From positions 2,108,001 through 2,172,000 of the forward strand of contig NZ_CP061538.1 in the NCBI RefSeq assembly GCF_014705945.2: DNA of 64,000 nucleotides, given 5' to 3'. Under the pieces are notes generated by a model that was not told where the DNA came from, searched no databases, and was given only the letters and a program-made list of their open reading frames with translations. The DNA comes from Rothia amarae. Its GTDB lineage: Bacteria > Actinomycetota > Actinomycetes > Actinomycetales > Micrococcaceae. The position numbers were made by a program, and so were the translations under genes. This document shows positions 36,276-44,092 of the stretch, piece after piece (the stretch's first letter is position 1; every line of letters begins with the position of its first letter).

Positions 36276-36432
36276 GCTTATTCATATAGTAGAGAGGACG
36301 CTCGGAACAGCATGAGGCAAGCTGGCTGGGTCTGGCGTGAATCGCTTCAATGAGCGCTAGCGAATCCAAGCGAGAGGGTTTGCTTGCCGATGGCTGTTCC
36401 GAGCGTCCGGCTCCATTACTTTATGAATAAGC
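36276..36432 (+). repeat. 157-bp structured repeat, copy A
   Basis: The ends are perfect 11-bp inverted repeats (GCTTATTCATA and TATGAATAAGC). Inside, GGACGCTCGGAACAGC pairs perfectly with GCTGTTCCGAGCGTCC (16 bp), then GGCAAGC with GCTTGCC. A conserved core includes TCTGGCGTGAATCGC and GAGCGCTAGCGAA. A diverged copy lies at 43922-44090 in the same orientation. It ends 4 bp from the stop codon of the minus-strand transporter gene. It could be a small mobile element or a structured RNA; there is no transposase and no T-run. Confidence 0.8.
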
Positions 36433-36436
36433 GATA

Positions 36437-37963
36437 CTACTCGCTAGCTACTGAAGCTGCGGCGTCCGTCGAGATGCCGCCCTCTTTTTCGAGGATTTTC
36501 TCCGCACGGTCAATACGAACCTGAGGAATAGGCATGGTTGAAGTATCCAGATTTTCGTTTTCCAACTGAGTTTCAACCAATTCGGCTGCTTCTTCTTCGG
36601 TTTCAACCGCAGGCATAGAACCCAGCAAGTTACGGCCAGCGGTCTCCTTGAGGAAGAACATGCCTACCAAACCAACCGCGCAGGCAATCATAATGTAGTA
36701 AGCACCTGCGTACTCTGTATTCCACCAAGATTCCAGAACGGTAACAACCGAACCTGTCGTCGATCCTAGAAGAGCCACAGCGATGTTGAACATAACGCCC
36801 ATTGCAGTGTAACGACTAGCGGTGGGGAACAACGAGGGCAAAGTGGAGGGCTGAATCGCAGCCTGGAACATGAGCAAAATACCCATGAGCATCAAACCCA
36901 GGAAGGTTGCGACTGCGGTTCCACGCATCATGAGCCAGAAAGACGGCACGGCCAGAAGAATACCTAAAATAGCACCGGTAATCATCACAGGCTTACGTCC
37001 AGTCTTATCTGAAATCCAACCAAAAACTGGAAGAGCAAACGCAACGATGAGCAAAACGGGAATGAGCAAAGCGTTACCGTGAAGAGTGTCGTAACCCAGC
37101 GAATCAGTGAGGTAAGTGGGCATGAAGGTGGTCAGTGCATAACCAATCACCTGAGCGCACATCACTAGAGCTGAACCAATAAGAAGCTGAGGCCAAAAAC
37201 CCTTGAAGATGCTCTTGAAAGAGTCCCATACGGAACGACCTTCGTCATTATTATCGCTATCCATTTCAGCTTCAAAAGCTGCTGACTCGTTGATGTGCGA
37301 GCGCATGTACATACCGATAAGGCCAAGAGGCAGCGCAACCCAGAAACAGATACGCCAGCCGAACGCGAGCATCTGTTCGGGAGTAAGCATGAGTTCAATA
37401 ACGGTAGCTAACGCTGCCGCAGTAGCGAAACCAATGTAGGAACCCATATCCAAGAAGGATGCCCAAAAGCCGCGCTTACGGTCTGGAGCGTACTCGGCGA
37501 TAAAGGTTGCAGCACCAGCATATTCGCCGCCGGTAGAGAAGCCCTGCACGAATTTCAGCAGAATAAGCGTTATGGGCGCTGCCATGCCCCAGGTGCTATA
37601 ACCGGGAATGCAGCCAATCAAGAAGGTGCCAAAAGACATCATGATGATAGTGAAAGCTAGGATTTTCTTTCGCCCTAGCTTATCGCCGAGGGGGCCAAGA
37701 ACAAGGCCGCCGATGGGGCGCACGATGAAAGTTGCAGCAAGCGCGCCGAAGAAAGCGAGCTTGGCCCAGGGATCGCCAAAGGGAAAGAAAACTGCGGTGA
37801 TAGAGGCAGAGAGATAGGCATACACACCGACGTCAAACCATTCCATGAAATTTCCCAGAATGGTTGCTCGGAGAGCCTTTTTCATCTCTTGCGAGTCGAC
37901 AACATGAATGTCGTCCTCTTTCAACAGAGGAAAGTTGTTGTGGATTTGCTCAACAGTAGCCAT
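36437..37963 (-). CDS. proP: MFS transporter, metabolite:H+ symporter family (ProP-like)
   Basis: 508 residues with 12 membrane segments. LGNFMEWFDVGVYAYLSASI, RPIGGLVLGPLGDKLGRKK and VQGFSTGGEYAGAATFIAEYAPDRKRG are the strong signatures of the MHS family that includes ProP (proline/betaine), ShiA and KgtP. EWFDVGVY is most typical of ProP. The C-terminal extension (about 460-508) is charged and could sense osmolarity as in ProP, but no clear coiled coil is visible. Substrate is inferred. Its stop abuts the structured repeat. Confidence 0.75.
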   Translation of the reverse strand: MATVEQIHNNFPLLKEDDIHVVDSQEMKKALRATILGNFMEWFDVGVYAYLSASITAVFFPFGDPWAKLAFFGALAATFIVRPIGGLVLGPLGDKLGRKKILAFTIIMMSFGTFLIGCIPGYSTWGMAAPITLILLKFVQGFSTGGEYAGAATFIAEYAPDRKRGFWASFLDMGSYIGFATAAALATVIELMLTPEQMLAFGWRICFWVALPLGLIGMYMRSHINESAAFEAEMDSDNNDEGRSVWDSFKSIFKGFWPQLLIGSALVMCAQVIGYALTTFMPTYLTDSLGYDTLHGNALLIPVLLIVAFALPVFGWISDKTGRKPVMITGAILGILLAVPSFWLMMRGTAVATFLGLMLMGILLMFQAAIQPSTLPSLFPTASRYTAMGVMFNIAVALLGSTTGSVVTVLESWWNTEYAGAYYIMIACAVGLVGMFFLKETAGRNLLGSMPAVETEEEAAELVETQLENENLDTSTMPIPQVRIDRAEKILEKEGGISTDAAASVASE

Positions 37964-38162
37964 AAGTAAACTTTCTTTTTGCGTGACTTACAAACGATAA
38001 CGCAGACAACTGGTAGAAACTCAGTGTTTATAGGGGTTGAGTGTAGTTTTAGTGAGCCATATCAAGGACTTAAAAGATGTATATCACTTAAAATTTGGAT
38101 AGTTTCCCAGATTGCTCCTCCGCTTCTCTGCACTCTTACCCAGGGTCTACTGCTAAAAGATG
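37964..38162. other. intergenic upstream of proP-like gene, no gene seen
   Basis: About 200 bp holding the promoter of the minus-strand transporter. Long plus-strand open frames here run into the antisense of the ABC ATPase and are not supported. Confidence 0.35.
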
Positions 38163-38198
38163 CGTTAAAAACAAAAGACGCCACCTTGCGGTGGCGCC
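38163..38198 (-). terminator. terminator of the cystine-type ABC operon
   Basis: Arms GACGCCACC and GGTGGCGCC (one mismatch-tolerant end) enclose TTGC, and on the minus strand they are followed by a long T-run (AAAAACAAAA on the plus strand). It lies 12 bp after the ATPase stop. Confidence 0.85.
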
Positions 38199-38209
38199 TT
38201 GAACCTGAC

Positions 38210-38959
38210 CTAAGAGGCACTACTTACGACATCAAAGATGTTGAGGAACTGCCGGATGCGCGGCTGATCAGAAGCGAAGAAATCGCCGGCTGGACCGTCA
38301 AAAGCCACTCTTCCCTCATCCAAGAAAATAATCTTGTTGGCGACTTTCTGAGCAAACGCCATATTATGAGTCACCACGACCAGCGACCGGTTCTCCCGCG
38401 CCAAATCAATGAGCACTCGGATAACCTCTGCCTCAAGCTCTGGATCCAACGCAGAAGTCGGCTCGTCAAACAACAGATAATCGGGGCTCACTGCCAATGC
38501 CCGTGCGATAGCTACGCGTTGTTGCTGACCACCGGAGAGCAAATCAGGGTAAGAATCAATGCGGTGCTCCAAACCCACCTTCACCAGCAAGTCCCGTGCA
38601 AGTTGCTGGGACTCGCTCTTTGACAGCTTCCCGTTCAAGGTAGGCGCCAACGCCACGTTCTGCAATGCAGTGTAGTTGGGAAACAGATTGAACTGCTGAA
38701 ACACCATTGCCGAATGCTGACGCATGGTACGCACCTGAGCATCTGACAGCTTCCCGCCGAACTGCAAACGGTCGCCCTCAATCGTCAGAGTACCCTGCTC
38801 GGGAGTTTCTAACAGATTGAGACAACGCAACAGAGTAGATTTGCCCGAGCCTGACGGACCCAAGATGACCGTCGTCTCGCCGTCGTTCAACTGAAGATTA
38901 ATATCCTTCAGAATGTGCTGGTTGCCGAAGCTTTTGGAAAGGCCTTCAACGCTAAGCAT
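38210..38959 (-). CDS. polar amino acid ABC transporter ATPase (cystine-type)
   Basis: About 249 residues from ATG 38959 (GAGGAGTG site upstream). Walker A is VILGPSGSGKSTLLRCLNLLE, signature LSGGQQQRVAIARALA, Walker B YLLFDEPTSALDPELEAEV, switch VVVTHNMAFA. This is the GlnQ/TcyN class. Overlaps the permease gene by 8 nt. Last gene of a four-gene run with metB-like, binding protein and permease genes. Confidence 0.9.
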   Translation of the reverse strand: MLSVEGLSKSFGNQHILKDINLQLNDGETTVILGPSGSGKSTLLRCLNLLETPEQGTLTIEGDRLQFGGKLSDAQVRTMRQHSAMVFQQFNLFPNYTALQNVALAPTLNGKLSKSESQQLARDLLVKVGLEHRIDSYPDLLSGGQQQRVAIARALAVSPDYLLFDEPTSALDPELEAEVIRVLIDLARENRSLVVVTHNMAFAQKVANKIIFLDEGRVAFDGPAGDFFASDQPRIRQFLNIFDVVSSAS

Positions 38960-39626
38960 GAACACTCCTCATGTATCGGTTGCTTCGTTTTTCCAGGTAG
39001 CTCTGAAGAATCGAAAGCACAGTGAAAATCACCAGGTAGACGGCGGCAACCTCTGCATACATCGCCAAAGGCTCGAAAGTTCGGGCAGCAATCTGCTTGC
39101 CCGCCTGGAAGAGGTCAATGAGCGAAATAGTGGAAACCAACGAGGTGCCTTTGACCAAGTCAATCAAATCATTACCCAAAGGAGGTAGCGCAATACGCAC
39201 TGCCTGAGGTATCACCACGTGGCGCAACGTCTGCAACTTGGTGAAGTTCAAAGTCTGTGCAGCCTCAAACTGCCCTCGAGGAATCGAGGCAACCGCAGCA
39301 CGGAAAGTCTCAGCCACGTATGCACCGGTGTTGAGCGAGAGCGCAACAATCGCCGCCGTCCAACCATCGAGAGTGATTCCTAGCTTAGGCAACCCGTAAA
39401 AAATCAAGAACAACTGCACCAGCAGCGGCGTTCCACGGAACAGCCACACATAGATATTCGAAACCCATTGAAGAGGTTTGAACCTACTCGAACGCAACCC
39501 CTGCGCCACAATGCCAATCACAATCGAAAGAATAAAAGCAATGATTGAGAGTGGAATAGTGATTTTCAGAGTTGCCATCAGAAGTTGCGGCAACGACTCA
39601 GCCCACAGGCTAAGATAACGATCCAT
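38952..39626 (-). CDS. polar amino acid ABC transporter permease (cystine-type)
   Basis: 224 residues with five membrane segments. LRSSRFKPLQWVSNIYVWLFRGTPLLVQLFLIFYGLP is HisM/GlnP-type, and GQFEAAQTLNFTKLQTLRHVVIPQAVR is the EAA loop that contacts the ATPase. Located 23 bp after the binding-protein gene, overlapping the ATPase gene. Confidence 0.9.
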   Translation of the reverse strand: MDRYLSLWAESLPQLLMATLKITIPLSIIAFILSIVIGIVAQGLRSSRFKPLQWVSNIYVWLFRGTPLLVQLFLIFYGLPKLGITLDGWTAAIVALSLNTGAYVAETFRAAVASIPRGQFEAAQTLNFTKLQTLRHVVIPQAVRIALPPLGNDLIDLVKGTSLVSTISLIDLFQAGKQIAARTFEPLAMYAEVAAVYLVIFTVLSILQSYLEKRSNRYMRSVHA

Positions 39627-39649
39627 CTTTTCGAAAAACCTATCTAGCT

Positions 39650-40471
39650 TTATGCCTTAGGAGTGAGGTCAAAGCCAACATACTTGGTGTAGATAGCCTT
39701 CAAATCACCGTTATCTATATGCTTCTTCAACGAATCATCAATGGCCTGCTTCAGCGATTCTGCGCCCTTAGGCATCAAGATAGCAGCCTCAGATGCCTCA
39801 CCCAGTTCACCTTCGAGAAGGCGAATCTTAGCGTCGGGGTGCTCCTGTTTGTAAGCCTGGAAGGTCACAGCGTCGTTACCGCAGCAATCTACACGGCCCG
39901 AGAGAACCTGCTCGATTGCCTCATCAAAACCCGTAACGGTCACGATGGTTGCACCGTTCTCTTCCAGCAGGGTACGGAAGTTCGAGGTTTCAGAAGCAGC
40001 GGCAGTCTTACCGTTGATATCAGATACCTTCTTTAGATCGGACGAATCCAGTACGCCCACCTTGCCTTCAGAAGCTACATAAGTTATCGAGAAATCGTAC
40101 TTCTGCTTGCGCTCATCCGTGGGCGCCACGTTGTTAATGACGATGTCGTAGCGATCAGCATCCACACCGGCAATCAGCGAATCCCACTGAGTTTCAATAT
40201 ATTCTGCTTCTACGCCCAGGTCCTTAGCAATGAAATCGCCAATTTCCTTCTCCATGCCCACGAGCTTGCCCGAGTCGTCATGGAAACCCCACGGCTTGAA
40301 GGTGCCCTCCATGCCGATGCGAATCTTGCCGGCGTCTTTAATTTTCTGCAGCTTATCAGCGTTGTCCTGGGATGAAGAGGACGACGACGAGCACGCAGCG
40401 AGGAAACCTGCCAAGCTAACAGCGCCGGTGAGCGCGATAGCGGATCGACGGGTGATAGAGGTGTTATTCAT
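39650..40471 (-). CDS. polar amino acid ABC transporter binding lipoprotein (cystine-type)
   Basis: 273 residues with an RR-containing lipoprotein signal (ITRRSAIAL ... GFLAACSSSS). The mature domain has IRIGMEGTFKPWGFHDDSGKLVGMEKEIGDFIAKDLG, YDIVINNVAPTDERKQKYDFS and AGSVDAD-like hinge elements. Its pattern is closest to cystine-binding TcyA/FliY proteins. The adjoining metB-like gene supports a sulfur amino acid substrate, though cystine versus methionine cannot be decided. Confidence 0.85.
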   Translation of the reverse strand: MNNTSITRRSAIALTGAVSLAGFLAACSSSSSSSQDNADKLQKIKDAGKIRIGMEGTFKPWGFHDDSGKLVGMEKEIGDFIAKDLGVEAEYIETQWDSLIAGVDADRYDIVINNVAPTDERKQKYDFSITYVASEGKVGVLDSSDLKKVSDINGKTAAASETSNFRTLLEENGATIVTVTGFDEAIEQVLSGRVDCCGNDAVTFQAYKQEHPDAKIRLLEGELGEASEAAILMPKGAESLKQAIDDSLKKHIDNGDLKAIYTKYVGFDLTPKA

Positions 40472-40516
40472 GGTGATGTCTTTCTTCCAAAAAGTAGCTA
40501 GGTCTATATCTTACGG

Positions 40517-41650
40517 TTAGGCGGCGTCTAGAGCGGTCGTGATGTCTTTTTCCAAGTCAGCAATATCTTCGATACCTACGGCAACACGGATAAGACCCTT
40601 TTCAACAGCAAATTCTTCCAGGTGCTCTGGAGTATAAGCGCCCTGAGTCATGGTGGCAGGCAGGCAAATCAGGGATTCGATGCCGCCCAGGCTCACGGCA
40701 AACCCGAAAACCTTGAGCGAGTCCAAGAATGCTTTGATGTTTTTGCCTTCTTTGAGTGTGAAGGAGAAGAGTGCGCCAATACCTTTTGCCTGGCGTGCCT
40801 GAATTTCGGCGTCGCTCTCATTGTAAGAGCCAGCGAAAAGTACCTTTTCTACGGAAGGGTGGTTCTGCACTACTTCAATGATGCGTCGAGCATTTTCTTG
40901 CTGGCGATCCATACGCAAAGCGAGAGTCTTGATGTCTTGTAGCAAGCGGTAGGAATCAATTGGTGAGAGCACTCCACCGGAGATAAGCTGCGCCTTCCAT
41001 AACTGCTCTGCCAGCTCAGGGTTATTGGTGGATGCCACACCGCCCAGAAGATCCCCGTGGCCCGCCAGGTACTTCGTAGCGGACTGAACCGTAATATCTG
41101 CACCGAGTTCTAGAGGGCGCTGCAGGTAGGGAGTGAGAAAAGTATTATCTACAACGACGATGGCACCGTTCCGGTGGGCAATTTCGGAAATCTTAGCAAT
41201 ATCCGAGACCTTCAACGTGGGGTTAGCCGGGGTTTCCAAGAAGACCATGGTGGTCTTTTCGTCAAAGTCATCATCAGAAAGAGTAGAAAAATCTCCGATA
41301 AACTTTGCGCTTGCCCCACGCTTGGGCAGTTCGATGGTGGCGAAACGGTAATTACCACCGTAATTGGGCATGCCCAAAAGGATGTTCTCCCCTGCCTGGA
41401 CAAGACCCATAGCTGCTTGGGTGGCAGCCATACCTGTGGCATAGACAAATGAGTGCTCTGCGCCCTCAATGTTCGCTAGGGTCTTCTCCACCTGAGTACG
41501 AGTGGGGTTACCTCCACGCTGGTATTCGAATTCTCCCTCGGTGCCGTCGGTCGGCTGGGTGAAAGTCGAGGCAAGGTAGATGGGAGGAACAATAGCGTTC
41601 TTCTCTACGTCTTCAATAGAGTGAATTGCAGTGGTGGTAAATCCTGACAC
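40517..41650 (-). CDS. metB: cystathionine gamma-synthase/lyase family PLP enzyme
   Basis: 377 residues. The PLP lysine is in QSATKYLAGHGDLLGG (Lys193), with YATGMAATQAAMGL, VVVDNTFLTPYLQRPLELGAD and a C-terminal SLGGIESLICLPATMT. These define the trans-sulfuration family (MetB/MetC/CTH). The usual YSRSGNPT near residue 45 is YQRGGNPT here. Whether it makes cystathionine or cleaves it is not decidable. The binding-protein gene follows 46 bp later, so transport and sulfur metabolism are linked. Confidence 0.8.
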   Translation of the reverse strand: MSGFTTTAIHSIEDVEKNAIVPPIYLASTFTQPTDGTEGEFEYQRGGNPTRTQVEKTLANIEGAEHSFVYATGMAATQAAMGLVQAGENILLGMPNYGGNYRFATIELPKRGASAKFIGDFSTLSDDDFDEKTTMVFLETPANPTLKVSDIAKISEIAHRNGAIVVVDNTFLTPYLQRPLELGADITVQSATKYLAGHGDLLGGVASTNNPELAEQLWKAQLISGGVLSPIDSYRLLQDIKTLALRMDRQQENARRIIEVVQNHPSVEKVLFAGSYNESDAEIQARQAKGIGALFSFTLKEGKNIKAFLDSLKVFGFAVSLGGIESLICLPATMTQGAYTPEHLEEFAVEKGLIRVAVGIEDIADLEKDITTALDAA

Positions 41651-41905
41651 TGATGTTTGCTCGCTTTCGAGTGGAGAAAATATCTTTAGAAAACGAGACT
41701 ATACCCTGCTTTCTGTTTTGGACCCTCTTTTAATTGCTGATAGCGGTACGAGCGAGATTTCAGTAATGAAACGTCATAAACCTCTCTAAAAATACATTAC
41801 ATGTAAAGCAATTAAAGATATTTCCGCCACAGTGAAACTACTTTCTGACGGGGCGACGTCCCCCGCAGATGCAAAAATGGTAAACCAACCTTAGCGAGAC
41901 ACTAG
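41651..41905. other. intergenic upstream of metB-like gene
   Basis: About 255 bp with A/T-rich segments. I looked for a SAM or other riboswitch on the minus strand and recognised none. It presumably contains the promoter of the sulfur operon. Confidence 0.35.
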
Positions 41906-41969
41906 AAAGTACACCGTTGCGGCAAAAATGCAACCTTAAACATGTATTTTTACCGCAACGGTGTACTTT
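41906..41969 (+). repeat. solitary two-part hairpin
   Basis: AAAGTACACCGTTGCGG pairs with CCGCAACGGTGTACTTT, and the stem continues with AAAAATGCA against TGTATTTTT (two changes). It stands alone, 52 bp beyond the nlpC terminator. The inner TGTATTTTTAC matches the core seen in the hairpins flanking the DUF559 genes. Confidence 0.75.
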
Positions 41970-42020
41970 TGTTGGAACCGCTTCACGGCGCCTCAATTTC
42001 GCTCCTACAAGATCTAGAGC

Positions 42021-42054
42021 AAACAAAAAGGGCGCCACCGGTTGGTGACGCCCT
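42021..42054 (-). terminator. terminator of NlpC/P60 gene
   Basis: AGGGCGCCACC pairs with GGTGACGCCCT around a 4-nt loop and is followed on the minus strand by a T-rich run. It is 27 bp after the stop. Confidence 0.85.
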
Positions 42055-42080
42055 CGCCCGCTATACGGGAAGAAATCTAT

Positions 42081-43079
42081 TTAGCCGTTGTATACGCTAG
42101 GTGAGATGAAGATGGGGGCTGAGCCAGTAGGCAGGTTCACGGAGAATACCGAGGTGCCCATGCCGTTCCAGCCGCCGTGTACTGCCTGGCCGTTACCGAT
42201 ATACAGTGCAACGTGCGAGGAGCCGAAACCGTTGGACTGGTAGTAAATGATGTCGCCAGGCTGTGCCTGAGACTGGCTCACGATGGTGCCGAGGCTCTGG
42301 TAATCTGCGGGCCAGCCGTGGAAGTTTACTCCAATAGCTGCCAATGAGTTAGATACCAATGCGGTGCAGTCAGTCTGAGCGTTTACAGATGCAGCCTGCT
42401 TTGCAGCGGCAACAACAGCATTACGCTTGGCGCTGTTGGTTGCAACGCTCAAAGTAGGAGCGCTGTTCTGCTGAGACTTGTGAGCTGCAGGCTTGGACTG
42501 GGTAGCAGCTTTGGCAACGGGTGCTACAGGCACTGCAGTGTTTGCTGAGGGTGTTGCAGATGCCGAAGTGCTAGGAGCAGCGGGTGCTGCCTGCTCGGTT
42601 GCTACCGACGTAGCAGTCTCAGCTGACTGAGGTGTAGCAGATGCGCTGCTTGCAGGTGCAGGAGCTGATTTTTCAGCCTGAGGAGCCTGAGTAGACTCAA
42701 CGGTTGCTCCTGCAGTTGAAAGCTTCTGAGCTTCTGCCTTTTCTGCTTTCTGAGCAGTTTCGGCGGCAGCCTTTTCAGCAGCTTGGCGGTCAGCTTCAGC
42801 CTTTTCGGCTGCGGCAATTTTTGCTTCTGCTGCATGCTGTTCTGCGGCTGCTTTCTTCGCAGCAGCTTCTGCCTTGAGATCAACAGAAGGAACAACCACC
42901 TTGGGCGCACCCAGGGTTGAGATGAGAGAATTCTGAGACAGTTCGAATGCTGCAAGAGTTGCTTCACTCTGAGGAGCGACGGTAGGAGCGCTCTCTGATG
43001 AGTTTGCGGTTGCTACGGTTGCTGAGGTCAGGACGACGCCGGAGATAAGTACACCTGCTACGCCAACTGAGAATGAACG
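42081..43079 (-). CDS. secreted NlpC/P60-family peptidoglycan hydrolase
   Basis: About 332 residues from GTG 43079, preferred because GAAAGG precedes it and the signal peptide then starts MRSFSVGVAGVLISG. The upstream TTG at 43112 gives extra non-signal residues. An Ala/Lys/Glu coiled coil (about 65-130) and a long Ala/Ser/Pro/Gln linker lead to the catalytic domain. The nucleophile Cys is in DCTALVSNSL and the His in HVALYIGNGQAVHGG. It likely cuts peptide stems in the wall. The long leader region (43080-43448) may be regulated. Confidence 0.85.
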   Translation of the reverse strand, partial: RSFSVGVAGVLISGVVLTSATVATANSSESAPTVAPQSEATLAAFELSQNSLISTLGAPKVVVPSVDLKAEAAAKKAAAEQHAAEAKIAAAEKAEADRQAAEKAAAETAQKAEKAEAQKLSTAGATVESTQAPQAEKSAPAPASSASATPQSAETATSVATEQAAPAAPSTSASATPSANTAVPVAPVAKAATQSKPAAHKSQQNSAPTLSVATNSAKRNAVVAAAKQAASVNAQTDCTALVSNSLAAIGVNFHGWPADYQSLGTIVSQSQAQPGDIIYYQSNGFGSSHVALYIGNGQAVHGGWNGMGTSVFSVNLPTGSAPIFISPSVYNG

Positions 43080-43448
43080 CACTTTGAGCCTTTCGAAATG
43101 TGTATGAAACAAGCCAGGTTACCCCGGCGATGCTCACCAGTAATTTGGAGAGTTGCTGATGGCACGCTGGTTAGCTTATAACGATTTGGTAACAAAATAT
43201 ATAGATTCGTTATAAACAGACAGCGCAAAACAGCCCACAAATACACTTTCGAAAGGTATCCAGTTATACCCACTTGCCGTTACGCACTTCACTTTTGAAA
43301 GAAGGTGGCTGACATTTACCCTAATAATCCCAGGGAAATATTTAAGAAAGTTTACTTATTTTATTTTGGGTTTCATCAGCTGTCGTTATACCCCCATTTC
43401 GTCAAAAATTTTTGGGACCGGGCAAAATATCTCATGTCATAAAGTGAG
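43080..43448. other. long leader region of NlpC/P60 gene
   Basis: About 370 bp. It includes the 9-bp inverted repeat TTATAACGA (43176-43184) and TCGTTATAA (43207-43215), which flanks GGTAACA, resembling sites of the MtrA type that govern cell-wall hydrolases. I compared the sequence with the c-di-AMP (ydaO) riboswitch pattern on the minus strand and found only a short GCTAACC similarity, which is not enough. Confidence 0.35.
43176..43215 (-). promoter_or_regulatory. 9-bp inverted repeat, candidate operator
   Basis: TTATAACGA and TCGTTATAA pair perfectly across 22 bp. Located about 100-135 bp upstream of the NlpC/P60 start. Confidence 0.4.
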
Positions 43449-43892
43449 TTACTGTCGCAAAGCCGCGTGTTCAATCTTCACGCACCGATTCATGACTACA
43501 TTCAGTCCGGCGTCCTGAGCCAAGTAAGCGGCGTCCTCATTCCACAAGCCTAACTGAATCCAGACTGTGCGAGCGCCCACCTCTATAGCTTCTTGCACAA
43601 CCCCAGGGAGGTCTTCAGAGCGGCGAAAAATATCTACCATGTCTGGCGCCTGAGGTAGGTCAGCCAGCGAGGCATAGACCGTTTGCCCCAGAACCTCTTT
43701 ACCTTCTGCAGCAAGCAGGGGATTAACAAAGTAAAGGGTGTAGGAAGAAGACTCTTGTAGATAGGACGCGACCCCATAGGACGGGCGAGCGGGTTTGTCG
43801 CTCATGCCCACAATGGCGATAGTGCGGGTAGTGCGCAAAATGTCCTGACGCTGTAGGACGGTGGGCGCCACCCAGGTACATTCTTCAGTCAC
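43449..43892 (-). CDS. CoA-binding domain protein
   Basis: 147 residues. TIAIVGMSDKPARPSYGVASYLQ is the Rossmann-type nucleotide loop of CoA_binding_2 (YccU-like) proteins, then VYASLADLPQAPDMVDIFRRSED and ARTVWIQLGLWNEDAA. Cys in NRCVKIEH is conserved in the family. Function is unknown. Its start lies close to repeat copy B. Confidence 0.85.
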   Translation of the reverse strand: MTEECTWVAPTVLQRQDILRTTRTIAIVGMSDKPARPSYGVASYLQESSSYTLYFVNPLLAAEGKEVLGQTVYASLADLPQAPDMVDIFRRSEDLPGVVQEAIEVGARTVWIQLGLWNEDAAYLAQDAGLNVVMNRCVKIEHAALRQ

Positions 43893-43921
43893 GAAAAGTT
43901 CCTACTCCCTAAATATCTAGA

Positions 43922-44090
43922 GACTTATTCATAAGGTAGTCGCAGATATCCGCCCGCCCAGCACAGCGTGAGGCAGGCTGGCCGGGTCTGGCGTGAATCG
44001 CCCCTCTGAGCGCTAGCGAAGCGGACGAGAGGGATCGCTTGCCGAAGCTGTGTTGGGCGGAAGGTACAACTCGTACCTGATGAATAAACC
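43922..44090 (+). repeat. structured repeat, copy B (about 169 bp)
   Basis: A diverged copy of 36276-36432. Ends TTATTCAT and ATGAATAA pair, then AGGTA with TACCT. The main stem has a different sequence from copy A but still pairs (GCCCAGCACAGC with GCTGTGTTGGGC, one G-T pair), then GGCAGGC with GCTTGCC (G-T where copy A has A-T). The core GGTCTGGCGTGAATCGC and GAGCGCTAGCGAA is identical. The element ends 3-4 bp from the stop codon of the minus-strand RNase H-like gene. Confidence 0.8.
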
Positions 44091-44092
44091 TC

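Noticed and set aside
37979-38623. 214-residue plus-strand open frame
   Set aside because: Mostly antisense to the ABC ATPase gene and crosses its terminator; no recognisable domain.
41651-41905. SAM riboswitch upstream of the metB-like gene
   Set aside because: No SAM-I, SAM-II or SAM-IV pattern recognised on the minus strand.
43080-43200. c-di-AMP (ydaO) riboswitch before the NlpC/P60 gene
   Set aside because: Only the short GCTAACC motif matches; the other conserved blocks were not found.
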